NCBI RefSeq assembly: GCF_026342735.1
Contig: NZ_JAPEMM010000001.1
Location: 6,076,001 to 6,140,000, forward strand
Direction: 5' to 3'
Length of the DNA stretch: 64,000 nt
Source of the DNA: Streptomyces sp. NBC_00193
GTDB taxonomy: Bacteria; Actinomycetota; Actinomycetes; Streptomycetales; Streptomycetaceae
This document shows positions 9,096-20,077 of the stretch, piece by piece. A program made the translations under genes and the position numbers. The notes beneath the pieces were generated by a model. It did no database searches, was not told where the DNA came from, and saw only the letters and a list, made by a program, of their open reading frames with translations. Position 1 is the first letter of the stretch; every line of letters begins with the position of its first letter.

Positions 9096-9512
9096 ATGGA
9101 CATCAACCTTTCGCAGTGCTTCATCGCCGTCGACGACCACGACACGGCGATCCCCTTCTACCGGGACGTCCTCGGTCTCGAGGTCCGGGGCGACGTCGGC
9201 TTCGAGGGCATGCGCTGGGTGACCCTCGGGTCGCCCGCGCAGCCCGATGTGGACATCGTCCTCGAACCGCCCGTCGCGAACCCGAACGCCTCGTCCGCCG
9301 ACCGGGAGGCCATGACGGAACTGCTGGCCAAGGGCCTGCTGCGCGGTGTCATCTTCAGCACCGACGACTGCGACGCCACCTTCGAACGCATCCGGGCCGC
9401 CGGCGGCGAGGTGCTCCAGGAGCCGATCGACCAGCCGTACGGCGTCCGGGACTGCGCCTTCCGCGACCCGGCCGGCAACATGCTCCGGTTCCACCAGCCG
9501 CGCAAGCGCTGA
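9096..9512 (+). CDS. VOC-family (glyoxalase/bleomycin-resistance fold) protein
   Basis: 138 residues forming two beta-alpha-beta-beta-beta modules. FIAVDDHDTAIPFYRDVLGLEV is the first module and the second ends DCAFRDPAGNMLRFHQP, with the late Asp-Pro-x-Gly-Asn typical of the superfamily. Members bind metals or sequester small ligands; the substrate cannot be inferred. The ATG at 9096 was preferred to a GTG nine bases upstream because homologues begin with this short MDI-type lead. The gene stands alone between the repeat array and the UvrA-like gene. There is no strong ribosome site, so translation may be leaderless or inefficient. Confidence 0.82.
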   Translation: MDINLSQCFIAVDDHDTAIPFYRDVLGLEVRGDVGFEGMRWVTLGSPAQPDVDIVLEPPVANPNASSADREAMTELLAKGLLRGVIFSTDDCDATFERIRAAGGEVLQEPIDQPYGVRDCAFRDPAGNMLRFHQPRKR

Positions 9513-9645
9513 GATCCACCGCCCCTCTTACCTGGTGCCGCCCCCGGATGACACCGCCGATCGGGTAGACAGGGGAGCGTTGCCGCGACCGCGCAGGCGG
9601 CGCCGGCCCGACGGGGCGGCGTCAGCCCAACAGTATGGAGACACG

Positions 9646-12036
<2,391 letters not shown>

Positions 12037-12074
12037 CGCGCGGCTCCGGGGCGTGCCCCTCCGGGGCGCGCGCC

Positions 12075-14006
12075 CTAGAGCCGTACGAGGGTGACCTCGG
12101 TCGCCTTCACACTGGTCCACACCGCGGCGCCGTCGACGAGTCCCAGTTCGGCGGCGGCCTCGGGGGTGATCTCCGCGACGAGGTCGGGCGCCTGCTCCGA
12201 ACCGACGAGGACGCGCAGCCGGCTGCCGACCGAGGTGATCTCCCGTACGGTGCCGGGCCATACGTTACGAGGGCTGCCGCCCGGGCGGTCCCGGTGCACC
12301 GACACCGCCTCGGGGCCGATGATGGCGAGCGCCTGCGCGCCCGCGGGCAGCGCCTCGGCCACCACCAGGCGGCCCCCGGCGGCGAGTTCCAGCCCGTCGG
12401 CCGAGGCCGTGCCGGGCCAGGCGTTGCGCCCCAGCATCCGGGCCACCCACGGGGAGCGCGGGTGCCGGGTCACCTCGGAGGGCGGAGCGTCCTGCAGGGT
12501 CCGCCCGTCGGAGAGTACGAGGACCCGGTCGGCCAGGGACACCGCCTCGACGGGGTCGTGCGTGACGATGAGGCAGACCCCGCCGAAGCCGGCCAGATGG
12601 GTGCGCAGGGTGTGCCTGACATGGGCGCGGGTCGTCTGGTCCAGGGCGGCGAGCGGCTCGTCGAGCAGCAGCAGCCGGGGCCGGGCGGCCAGCGCGCGGG
12701 CCAGCGCCACCCGCTGGGCCTGCCCGCCGGACAGCTGGGCGGGCTTGCGGTGGGCGAGGTGCCCGACGCCGAGCCGGTCCAGCCAGGCTTGCGCCTCGGC
12801 CCGGGCCGCGGCCCGGGGCACCCGGCGGGCGCGCAGCCCGTAGGAGGTGTTGGCGAGCGCGCTCAGGTGCGGGAACAGCGCCCCGTCCTGGGGGACCCAG
12901 GCGACCTGGCGCCGGTGCGGGGGCAGGCCGGTCACATCGGCGTCGCCGAGCCGGAGCTCGGCATGGGCGCGGGGGGTCAGCCCGAGCAGGGCGCGCAGCA
13001 GGGTGGTCTTGCCGGCGCCGTTCTCGCCGACGACGGCGATGGTGGTGCCGGGTTCGGCGTCGAGGGTGAGCTCGTTGAATCCGGTCACGGTGGCGTGCAG
13101 CGGCCAGTGCCCGCCGCCGTCCGGGGACCCGGCCGGTACGGGGCCCACGGGCTCCGTACCGGCGGCCTCCTCGGCGACCACCGGCGCACCGGGGTCCTTG
13201 CGGGCGACGGGGGTTCCCGTCCACCTCCCGCGCAGGGCGATGAGTACGGCCATGGCGATCACGAGCAGCAGCAGCGACACCGAGGTGGCGGCCTCGGGCT
13301 GGTCCTGGAGCAGCAGGTAGACCTGGAGCGGCAGGGTCTGGGTGGTGCCCGGAAGGTTGCCCGCGAAGGTGATCGTGGCGCCGAACTCGCCGAGCGCTCG
13401 CGCCCAGGTCAGCGCTGCTCCGGCGATCAGGCCCGGGGCCACCATCGGCAGCGTCACGGTGAAGAAGACGCGCAGCGGCGTGGAACCGAGGGAGGCGGCG
13501 GTCTCCTCGTAGCTCGGCTTGAGCCCGGCGAGGGCGCCCTCCAGGCTGATCACGAGGAAGGGCATCGCGACGAAGGTGGCCGCGACGACCGCACCGGAGG
13601 TGTGGAAGGGCAGCGTGATGCCGAAGGTGCCCTCCAGCCAGGGTCCGAGCAGCCCGCGCCGGCCGAAGCCGAGCAGCAGGGCCACACCGCCGACCGTGGG
13701 CGGCAGCACCATGGGCAGCAGGACCAGCGAGCGCACCAGCGCCTTGCCCTTGAACTCGACGCGGGCCAGCAGCCAGGCGAGCGGCACCCCGAGGAGGAGG
13801 GAGAAGCCGAGCGCCCACAGGGACACGACCAGCGAGAGCCGGAGCGCCTCGACCACACCGGGGCTGGTGAGGTGCGCGCCGAGATCGCGCCAGTGGGTGC
13901 GGGTGAGGATGCCGACGAGCGGCATCAGCAGGAACGCCACGGCGAGCAGCGCGGGGAGCGCCAGAGCCACGGGGGGCCGGGCGCGGCGGGTACGGAGTCT
14001 GCTCAT
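12075..14006 (-). CDS. modBC: Molybdate ABC transporter ModB-ModC fusion
   Basis: 643 residues. About 1-265 is a ModB permease with five to six membrane segments and the EAA loop (EETAASLGSTPLRVFF...G). About 305-520 is the ModC ATPase: Walker A GENGAGKT, signature LSGGQAQR, Walker B LLLLDEPLAALD, switch His in VTHDP. A C-terminal TOBE/Mop-like domain (about 560-643, ending VWTSVKATEVTLVRL) should bind oxyanion. In most bacteria ModB and ModC are separate; the fusion gives a fixed 1:1 ratio and dimerises to form the transporter. AGGA precedes the ATG by 7 bases. It lies 152 bases downstream of modA behind a strong hairpin. Confidence 0.92.
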   Translation of the reverse strand: MSRLRTRRARPPVALALPALLAVAFLLMPLVGILTRTHWRDLGAHLTSPGVVEALRLSLVVSLWALGFSLLLGVPLAWLLARVEFKGKALVRSLVLLPMVLPPTVGGVALLLGFGRRGLLGPWLEGTFGITLPFHTSGAVVAATFVAMPFLVISLEGALAGLKPSYEETAASLGSTPLRVFFTVTLPMVAPGLIAGAALTWARALGEFGATITFAGNLPGTTQTLPLQVYLLLQDQPEAATSVSLLLLVIAMAVLIALRGRWTGTPVARKDPGAPVVAEEAAGTEPVGPVPAGSPDGGGHWPLHATVTGFNELTLDAEPGTTIAVVGENGAGKTTLLRALLGLTPRAHAELRLGDADVTGLPPHRRQVAWVPQDGALFPHLSALANTSYGLRARRVPRAAARAEAQAWLDRLGVGHLAHRKPAQLSGGQAQRVALARALAARPRLLLLDEPLAALDQTTRAHVRHTLRTHLAGFGGVCLIVTHDPVEAVSLADRVLVLSDGRTLQDAPPSEVTRHPRSPWVARMLGRNAWPGTASADGLELAAGGRLVVAEALPAGAQALAIIGPEAVSVHRDRPGGSPRNVWPGTVREITSVGSRLRVLVGSEQAPDLVAEITPEAAAELGLVDGAAVWTSVKATEVTLVRL

Positions 14007-14099
14007 GTGGGTTCCTGGCCGGGGATGTGGGGACGCCGCCGGGGACGTCGGGACGCCCGGGCGGCGTGTGAAGCGTAGTGCGGCGGGAGGCAAACGGAG

Positions 14100-14134
14100 A
14101 GGGACCGCCCGTCCCCCCGGACCGGGCGGTCCCT
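14100..14134 (-). terminator. Intercistronic hairpin between modA and modBC
   Basis: Perfect 12-base arms (14100-14111 and 14123-14134) enclose an 11-base loop. The hairpin stands 25 bases past the modA stop and before the modBC start, so it could terminate most transcripts and give more binding protein than transporter, or protect the modA 3' end. Confidence 0.7.
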
Positions 14135-14158
14135 ATCGGTCACCGGACCGTCAGGCCG

Positions 14159-14974
14159 TTACGGCTTCTGGAAGCCCGCGTCCTGGAGGATCTTCTGGGC
14201 CTCCGGGGTGGTCAGCCACGCCACGAACGCGGCCGCGGCCTCGGCGTTCTTGGAGCCCTTGAGCGAGGCGGCCGGGTACGAGGCCACGGCGTTCTCGGCG
14301 TCCGGGATCTCCACGACGGCGACCTTGTCACCGGACTTGAGGGTGTCGGTCTTGTAGACGAGACCGGCGTCGGCCTCGCCCAGCTCGACCTTGCTCAGCA
14401 CGGCGCGGACGTTGGGCTCCTGGGAGACCGGCTTCACCTCGATCTTCTGGGCGTCGAGGATCTGCTTGCTGTAGCGGCCGACCGGGACCTCGGGTGCGGC
14501 CAGCACGACCTTGATCTTGGTGTCGGCGAGGTCCTCGAGGCCGGCGATCTTGAACGGGTTGCCCTTGCCGGTGGCGATGACCAGACGGTTCTTGGCGATG
14601 ATCGACGGGTCGTTGGTCTGCGCCAGCAGGCCTTCCATGGTCTTGGTGTCGGCGGTGACCAGCGCGTCGGCCGGGGCGCCCTGCTTGACCTGCGCGGCGA
14701 GCTCCTGCGAACCGGCGAAGGAGAAGGTGACCTTGGTGCCCGGGTGCGCCTTCTCGTACGCGGCGCCCGCGGTCTTGAAGACGTCGGTGAGGGAGGCGGC
14801 GGCGAGGACCGTCAGGTTCGCGGCCTTGGGCTCGGCGGACGCGGAGGAGCTCGGGGAGGCGGACGCGTCCTTCTTGTCGTCGCTGCTGCCGCAGGCGGCG
14901 AGCGCCGGCACGAGCAGGGCGGCGGAGAGGGCGAGCGCGGCGGTGCGGCGGTGCAGGGGCAGGATCGGGGACAT
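14159..14974 (-). CDS. modA: Molybdate-binding lipoprotein ModA
   Basis: 271 residues with a lipoprotein signal peptide: a basic start, a hydrophobic core and the lipobox LAAC near residue 21. The mature protein is a periplasmic-binding-protein fold with LTVLAAASLTDVF at its start, SFAGSQELAAQVKQGAPADALVTAD, and EADAGLVYKTD near the end, all characteristic of ModA. It delivers molybdate or tungstate to ModBC. The ATG at 14974 follows GAGGAG by 10 bases. The frame is open further upstream, without a stop, into the remnant of an HTH regulator (to 15292). An internal signal peptide would make that fusion useless for export, so the shorter start is preferred. Confidence 0.92.
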   Translation of the reverse strand: MSPILPLHRRTAALALSAALLVPALAACGSSDDKKDASASPSSSASAEPKAANLTVLAAASLTDVFKTAGAAYEKAHPGTKVTFSFAGSQELAAQVKQGAPADALVTADTKTMEGLLAQTNDPSIIAKNRLVIATGKGNPFKIAGLEDLADTKIKVVLAAPEVPVGRYSKQILDAQKIEVKPVSQEPNVRAVLSKVELGEADAGLVYKTDTLKSGDKVAVVEIPDAENAVASYPAASLKGSKNAEAAAAFVAWLTTPEAQKILQDAGFQKP

Positions 14975-15064
14975 GAGCTGGTGCTCCTCGGTCGGGTCGG
15001 CGGCCGGCCTGGTGCCGGATGCGCGCGGTGGTGACCCGCGCCGGTGACGGGCGGAGCGGGTGGG

Positions 15065-15292
15065 GACGATGCCCGGGAAGGCGTTGCGCGCCGAGGTGTA
15101 GGTCTCGCCGTCCTCGGTGTGTGCCCCCTGCGCCACCTCGATGGAGAAGGCGGCCAGGGCGCGGCCGTCGATCAGCCGGCGACCGGCCTCGTCGCGATGG
15201 GTCGCGACGCGGCCGGCGTCGGCCCAGCGGCGCGCGGTATCCGGGCTGACGCCCAGGAGGCGGGCCGCCTGACCGATGGTGTAGGACTGCAT
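15065..15292 (-). pseudogene. ModE-like HTH regulator lacking its Mop domain, in frame with modA
   Basis: The first 76 codons encode an excisionase/MerR-like helix-turn-helix (YTIGQAARLLGVSPDTARRWADAGRV) followed by the start of a molybdate-binding Mop domain (ARNAFPGIV). In Streptomyces this protein normally runs to about 130 residues with the whole Mop domain. Here the similarity stops abruptly after FPGIV and the sequence becomes an Arg/Pro-rich stretch leading straight into the modA ribosome site. No Mop sequence appears in any frame, so it looks like a deletion of about 160-200 bases rather than a frameshift. The frame has no stop before modA, so a truncated HTH product or a fused HTH-ModA chain could be made. 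Regulation by molybdate is probably lost. Confidence 0.65.
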
Positions 15293-15331
15293 GTGCGACA
15301 AGGTAGGGGCACGTGTGCGGCATTTGCAATT

Positions 15332-15352
15332 CCATTGGGATGATATCCATGG
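15332..15352. promoter_or_regulatory. Imperfect palindrome upstream of the mod regulator
   Basis: A CCATNGGGAT-GAT-ATCCATGG-like inverted repeat lies about 40 bases upstream of the HTH gene, in the divergent region with the S4 gene. It is a candidate operator for the HTH protein, judged only from symmetry and position. Confidence 0.3.
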
Positions 15353-15441
15353 CAGATACCACTGGCCTTGTCGTAACCGCCAAAAGCGATTCCGCTTCGT
15401 CGGGCTCGGTCCGGCCCGGATCGCCTCGCTAAAGTCGGGGC

Positions 15442-15831
15442 ATGGCTGAAGAGGGAACCGCAGGTACGGGGTCGGCGCGGGTCGACGTGTGGATCTGGTC
15501 GGTCCGGCTGACGAAGACGCGGGCCATCGCCGCCACGGCGTGCCGTGCAGGACACGTGCGGGTCAACGGGGAGCGTGCGAAGCCGGCGCAGGCGGTGCGG
15601 GCCGGGGACGAGGTGCGCCTCTTCCACGCGGGGCGCGAGCGCATCGTGGTGGTCCGGCGTCCGGTGTCCAAGCGGGTCGGCGCTCCGGTCGCCGCGGAAT
15701 GCCTGACCGACAACAGCCCGCCGCCGCCGACCCCGGTGGAGGCGGCGGTGGTCGGCATCCGCGACCGCGGCGCGGGCCGCCCGACCAAGCGCGAACGCCG
15801 CGAGATCGAAACCCTGCGCGGCGGCCGCTAG
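15442..15831 (+). CDS. S4-domain RNA-binding protein (Hsp15-like)
   Basis: 129 residues. The S4 fold spans about 14-75: RVDVWIWSVRLTKTRAIA, then ACRAGHVRVNGERAKPAQAVRAGDEV, the classic S4 helix-helix-hairpin. Hsp15 relatives bind rRNA on stalled 50S subunits. The C-terminal third is basic and ends GRPTKRERREIETLRGGR, typical of actinobacterial members. The ATG is the first start after a GC-rich leader and no other gene shares the transcript; a hairpin follows 9 bases after the stop. Confidence 0.85.
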   Translation: MAEEGTAGTGSARVDVWIWSVRLTKTRAIAATACRAGHVRVNGERAKPAQAVRAGDEVRLFHAGRERIVVVRRPVSKRVGAPVAAECLTDNSPPPPTPVEAAVVGIRDRGAGRPTKRERREIETLRGGR

Positions 15832-15840
15832 ACGGCCTGG

Positions 15841-15862
15841 GCCGGGCCGCTAGCGGCCCGGC
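15841..15862 (+). terminator. Hairpin after the S4 gene
   Basis: Perfect 10-base arms (15841-15850 and 15853-15862) flank only TA, giving a very tight GC-rich hairpin 9 bases past the S4 gene stop. Confidence 0.6.
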
Positions 15863-16186
15863 CTCGACGGCCACCCCCGGAGGCTTCGCCCGTCCCGGCG
15901 GCTCCCGGGGCCGCCGTCCCGTGGGGGCGTGCGCACCTCAGGTATGTCGACTTATCGATTTCTCTTGATTCGGCCCTGCCCTGAGAAAATTTCTGCAAGT
16001 CATTGCGGTGGTTCTCCCCATAAAGGGTCCACTGGGGTCGCCTCGGTGTGGCTGGTGGCGAGATTTTCGGTTCACGAGGGGTTCACGCGCTGGTGACACA
16101 CGGATAACCTCCCCGCAAAACCTTGCGGCAAGTTTTCAATGCCGCGGAGCTGCAGGGCTGTTGGGCCCCGCTTCGAGGAGCAGACC
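15863..16186 (+). promoter_or_regulatory. Amylase control region with LacI-type operator
   Basis: This 324-base gap holds no gene. At 16122-16132 is an exact CTTGC-G-GCAAG palindrome, the half-site style of LacI-family sugar repressors such as MalR. A CTGCAAG half-site lies further up at about 15993-15999 with TTGCGG just after. A weak TTCACG (16082-16087) and TAACCT (16105-16110) with 17 bases between could be the promoter, placing the palindrome just downstream of it, where a bound repressor would block transcription until maltose or starch products appear. Promoter boxes are a guess; the palindrome is seen directly. Confidence 0.5.
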
Positions 16187-19100
16187 TTGAGATCACGTAC
16201 GCGATCACATCCCGGAGGGCGGTCCACGGCCCTGGCCCTGGCCCTCGCGGGATGCCTGGCGGCCGCGCTGCCGGCCGCCGGAGCCTCTCTCGCCGAAGCG
16301 GCCCCTGCCGCCGTGACGGCGGCGGGTGACGGCACGGCGACGGTCTTCTACTACACCAAGACCCGCAACTGGGCTGCCTACAACCTGCATTGGGCACCCG
16401 ACGGCGGCAGCTGGACGACCGTGCCCGGCACCGGGATGGAAGCCGCCTGTACCGACTGGGTGAAGAAGACCGTCAGCCTCGGCTCGGCCGCCGGCCTCCA
16501 GGCGACCTTCAACAACGGCCAGGGGACCTGGGACAACAACGGGGGCAAGAACTACGCCCTGGGCACCGGGGTCATCACCGTCAAGGACGGGGTCGTGGCC
16601 CACAGCGATCCCTGCGCCGCGGACCCCGGCACCGGAGGGGGAACCGGCGCGAGCGCCACCGTCTACTACGCGACGACCACGGTCGGCTGGTCGACCGTCA
16701 ACCTGCACTGGGCCCCGACCGGCGGCTCCTGGACCACGGTCCCCGGCACCGGCATGGACCCGGCGTGCGCGGGCTGGGTGAAGAAGACGGTCCCGCTCGG
16801 CTCGGCCGCCGGACTCGCCGCCACCTTCAACAACGGCAACGGCACCTGGGACAACAACAGCGGCAGGAACTACGCCCTCGGCACGGGCCTGTCCACGGTG
16901 AAGGACTCCACGGTCACCGCGAACGCCGCCGACCCGTGCGCCGCCGTCGTCCCCGACACCACCGCGCCCACGGTGCCCACCGGCCTGCGGGCCGCCGCCA
17001 CGGACGTGTCCACCGTCGTGACCTGGGACGCCGCCACGGACGACCGGGGAGTGACCGGCTACCAGGTCACCCGCTCGGGAGGCACCAAAGGGACTTCACT
17101 CACCTCCGTCACCTCCACGGTCCTGACCGAATCGGCGCTGGAGGAGCGCACCGCCTACACCTACACCGTCAGGGCGGTGGACGCCGCGGGGAACCTTTCC
17201 GCCTCCTCCGCCGGGGCCGTCGCCACCACGGGCACCCGGCCCCCGGCCCCGGCCGGATCGGCGCCGCTGGGCGGAGACCCGCGCAAGGACCCGATCTACT
17301 TCGTGCTCACCGCCCGCTTCAACGACGGCGACGCCGCCAACAACCGGGGCGGCAGCCAGGACGTGAAGTCCGGCAACGCGGCCAACAACGACCCCATGTT
17401 CCGAGGGGACTTCAAGGGGCTGGTCGAGAAGCTGGACTACGTCAAGGCCCTCGGCTTCTCCGCGATCTGGATCACCCCGGTCGTCCTGAACCGCTCCGAC
17501 TACGACTACCACGGCTATCACGGCTACGACTTCTACAAGGTCGACCCCCGCCTGGAATCGGCGGGCGCCTCCTACCAGGACCTCATCAACGCCGCCCACG
17601 CCAAGGGCGTCAAGATCTACCAGGACGTGGTCTACAACCACAGTTCCCGCTGGGGAGCCAAGGGCCTGTTCACCCCGACCGTCTACGGCGTGCGCGACGC
17701 GCAGTGGTCCTGGTACTACGACGAGAAGCAGGCCGGCTTCGAGTACGACGGCCTCACCGTGGACCCCAAGAGCGGAAAGTCGTACTACAACGGCGACCTG
17801 TGGTCCACGGCCGAGCCGACCGGGAACACCTGCGTCAACTGGGGCACGGCCACGCAGTACAAGAGCGCCGAGGGCTACACGATCTACAACTGCCAGTGGC
17901 CCAACCCGACCTCGGGGATGTTCCCCAAGGCCCTGTTCCACAACTGCTGGATCGGCAACTGGGAGGGTGAGGACGCTCGTTCCTGCTGGATCCACGAGGA
18001 CCTCGCGGACTTCAACACCGAGAACGCGACCGTGCAGAACTACCTCATCGGCGCCTACAACAAGTACATCGACATGGGCGTCGACGGCTTCCGCGTGGAC
18101 ACGGCCGTGCACATCCCCCGTGTCACCTGGAACCGGCGCTTCCTGCCCGCCATCCAGCAGCGCGTGGCCCAGCAGTTCGGCGCCCAGAAGGCCCAGGACT
18201 TCTACGTGTTCGGCGAGGTCGGTTCCTTCGTCAACGACAAGTGGAACCGCGGCTCGGCCAACCAGTCCGCCCAGTACTACACCTGGAAGGAGTCGGCGAC
18301 GTACAGCACGGACGACGCCACCGCCGCCGTCCAGCAGTACACGACCGACAACGACCCGGCCAAGCAGCCGACCAGCACCAACGCCTTCCTCAACGGCAAC
18401 CTCTACCACGCCCCCGACCACAGCAAGTTCTCCGGCATGAACGTCATCGACATGCGCATGCACATGAACTTCGGGGACGCCAACAACGCCTTCCAGAACG
18501 GCAAGGACTCCGACGACAGCTACAACGACGCCACCTACAACGTCGTCTACGTCGACAGCCACGACTTCGGCCCCGGAAAGTCCTCCACCCGGTACGCGGG
18601 GGGCACCGACGCCTGGGCCGAGAACATGGCCCTGATGTGGACCTTCCGCGGCATCCCGACCCTGTACTACGGCTCCGAGACCGAGTTCCAGGCCGGCAAG
18701 CAGATCGACTGCGGCCCGACCTGCCCGCTCGCCGGCACCGGCCGCGCCTACTACGGGGACAAGATCGCGGGATCGGTCACCGCCTCCGGCTTCTCGAAGG
18801 TCGCCTCGGCCACCGGCCCCGTGGCCGCCACCCTGGAATCCCCGCTCGTCAAGCACCTCCAGCGGCTGAACGAGATCCGCCGCGCCGTGCCCGCGCTCCA
18901 GATGGGCCAGTACTCCACCGAGGGCGTCTCGGGCGGCATGGCCTTCAAGCGCCGCTACACCGACACCGCCGGCGGCGTCGACAGCTTCGCCCTGGTGGCC
19001 GTCACCGGGGCCGCCACGTACACGGGCGTACCCAACGGCACGTACAAGGACGCGGTCACCGGCGACGTGAAGACCGTCACCGGCGGCACCCTGTCCGTCC

Positions 19101-19201
19101 CGGCCCCCGGGAAGGGCAACCTGCGGGTCTACGTCCTCGACCTGGGCGGCAGCAACGCAGCCCCCGGCAAGGTGGGCGCCGCCGGCCCCTACCTGAAGTG
19201 A
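16187..19201 (+). CDS. Secreted alpha-amylase (GH13) with two starch-binding modules and an Fn3 domain
   Basis: 1004 residues. A signal peptide ends near residue 38-45. Two homologous carbohydrate-binding modules follow at about 48-140 and 155-245 (both contain YNLHWAP/VNLHWAP, GGSWTTVPGTGM, FNNGxGTWDNN), like CBM25/26 starch binders. An Fn3 domain is at about 257-347 and the GH13 barrel from about 365. Catalytic residues are D638 (GFRVDTA), E677 (FGEVGS) and D793 (VDSHDF); YNHSS and GIPTLYYGSE are further conserved regions. It should hydrolyse internal alpha-1,4 bonds outside the cell. The TTG start was chosen because GAGGAG lies 6 bases upstream and the signal peptide then begins normally. 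A hairpin follows the stop, so it is monocistronic. Confidence 0.93.
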   Translation: MRSRTRSHPGGRSTALALALAGCLAAALPAAGASLAEAAPAAVTAAGDGTATVFYYTKTRNWAAYNLHWAPDGGSWTTVPGTGMEAACTDWVKKTVSLGSAAGLQATFNNGQGTWDNNGGKNYALGTGVITVKDGVVAHSDPCAADPGTGGGTGASATVYYATTTVGWSTVNLHWAPTGGSWTTVPGTGMDPACAGWVKKTVPLGSAAGLAATFNNGNGTWDNNSGRNYALGTGLSTVKDSTVTANAADPCAAVVPDTTAPTVPTGLRAAATDVSTVVTWDAATDDRGVTGYQVTRSGGTKGTSLTSVTSTVLTESALEERTAYTYTVRAVDAAGNLSASSAGAVATTGTRPPAPAGSAPLGGDPRKDPIYFVLTARFNDGDAANNRGGSQDVKSGNAANNDPMFRGDFKGLVEKLDYVKALGFSAIWITPVVLNRSDYDYHGYHGYDFYKVDPRLESAGASYQDLINAAHAKGVKIYQDVVYNHSSRWGAKGLFTPTVYGVRDAQWSWYYDEKQAGFEYDGLTVDPKSGKSYYNGDLWSTAEPTGNTCVNWGTATQYKSAEGYTIYNCQWPNPTSGMFPKALFHNCWIGNWEGEDARSCWIHEDLADFNTENATVQNYLIGAYNKYIDMGVDGFRVDTAVHIPRVTWNRRFLPAIQQRVAQQFGAQKAQDFYVFGEVGSFVNDKWNRGSANQSAQYYTWKESATYSTDDATAAVQQYTTDNDPAKQPTSTNAFLNGNLYHAPDHSKFSGMNVIDMRMHMNFGDANNAFQNGKDSDDSYNDATYNVVYVDSHDFGPGKSSTRYAGGTDAWAENMALMWTFRGIPTLYYGSETEFQAGKQIDCGPTCPLAGTGRAYYGDKIAGSVTASGFSKVASATGPVAATLESPLVKHLQRLNEIRRAVPALQMGQYSTEGVSGGMAFKRRYTDTAGGVDSFALVAVTGAATYTGVPNGTYKDAVTGDVKTVTGGTLSVPAPGKGNLRVYVLDLGGSNAAPGKVGAAGPYLK

Positions 19202-19207
19202 CCGGCG

Positions 19208-19231
19208 ATCCCCTCCCGGAAGGGAGGGGAT
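19208..19231 (+). terminator. Amylase terminator hairpin
   Basis: Perfect 10-base arms (19208-19217 and 19222-19231) around a GGAA loop, 7 bases after the amylase stop. The minus-strand methyltransferase ends nearby and may use it too. Confidence 0.75.
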
Positions 19232-19270
19232 TCCCACCGCGGTCGCCGGGCGGTCGCCCGGCGGCCGGCC

Positions 19271-20011
19271 TCAGGCCGGCTTGCGCCACACGGAGACGTG
19301 CTTCGCGGAGTCCCCGGTGAACGGCGCCCCGTCCCAGTCCCCGACGCGGCGCTCCCTCTCCAGCCCGGCGATCCGTGCCATCAGGTCGAGCTCGGCCGGC
19401 CAGGCGTAGCGGTGCCGGGAGTTGTCGCGGCGGTAGAGGCCGCCGTCGCCGTCGCGGGTGAGGTGGTGCGAGACGAGAACCTGCTCGACGAGGTCGAAGG
19501 TGTCGAAGCCGAGATGCTGTTCGGAGACGTCGAACGGGACGGCGACCTGGCCGGGCGGCAGGAACCGCAGCGGCGGCACGCCCAGCTCGATGACGAACCG
19601 GCCACCGGGCTCCAGATGACGTGCGGCGTTGCGGAAGCATTCGACCTGCTCGTCCTGTGTGAGCAGGTTCGTGATCGTGTTGTAGACGAGATAGACGAGG
19701 GCGAACCCGCCGGGAACGACGGTGGTGGCCATGTCCCCGATGACCACCGGGAGCGTGTCCTCGTCGACCTTGTTCCGCAGCACCGCCACCATGTGCTCGG
19801 ACAGTTCGATGCCCGTGACCGGCACGCCGCGTTGCCGGAGCGGGACGCCCACGCGTCCCGTCCCGATGGCGAACTCCAGTGCCCGGCCGTCTCCGGCGAG
19901 CTCGGCGAGGAAGTCCAGGGTCGGTCCGAGAACGGCGGCCGAGGACATCTCGGTCTCCTCGGCGTCGTAGCGGTCGGCGGTCGCACGGGTCCACAGCTCA
20001 CTGCTCGTCAC
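19271..20011 (-). CDS. Class I SAM-dependent methyltransferase
   Basis: 246 residues. Motif I is ALEFAIGTGRVGVPL (about 44-58), motif II GIELSEHMVAVL, and DMATTVVPGGFALVYLVYNTITNLL contains the post-II acidic residue and motif III region, followed by LEPGGRFVIELG. The domain order is that of small-molecule methyltransferases. Substrate is unknown. The GTG at 20011 gives a start close to family length. It is separated from the downstream response regulator by 66 bases on the same strand, but converges with the amylase. Confidence 0.85.
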   Translation of the reverse strand: MTSSELWTRATADRYDAEETEMSSAAVLGPTLDFLAELAGDGRALEFAIGTGRVGVPLRQRGVPVTGIELSEHMVAVLRNKVDEDTLPVVIGDMATTVVPGGFALVYLVYNTITNLLTQDEQVECFRNAARHLEPGGRFVIELGVPPLRFLPPGQVAVPFDVSEQHLGFDTFDLVEQVLVSHHLTRDGDGGLYRRDNSRHRYAWPAELDLMARIAGLERERRVGDWDGAPFTGDSAKHVSVWRKPA

Positions 20012-20077
20012 GGGCGGCCACTTTGCCGGGCACCGGGGCGCGCTGTCGACTTCTTTACCGGCGGTGCGGGAAGCCCG

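Noticed and set aside
14159..15301. HTH-ModA as one functional fused protein
   Set aside because: The ModA lipoprotein signal peptide would be internal and could not direct export; modA has its own ribosome site.
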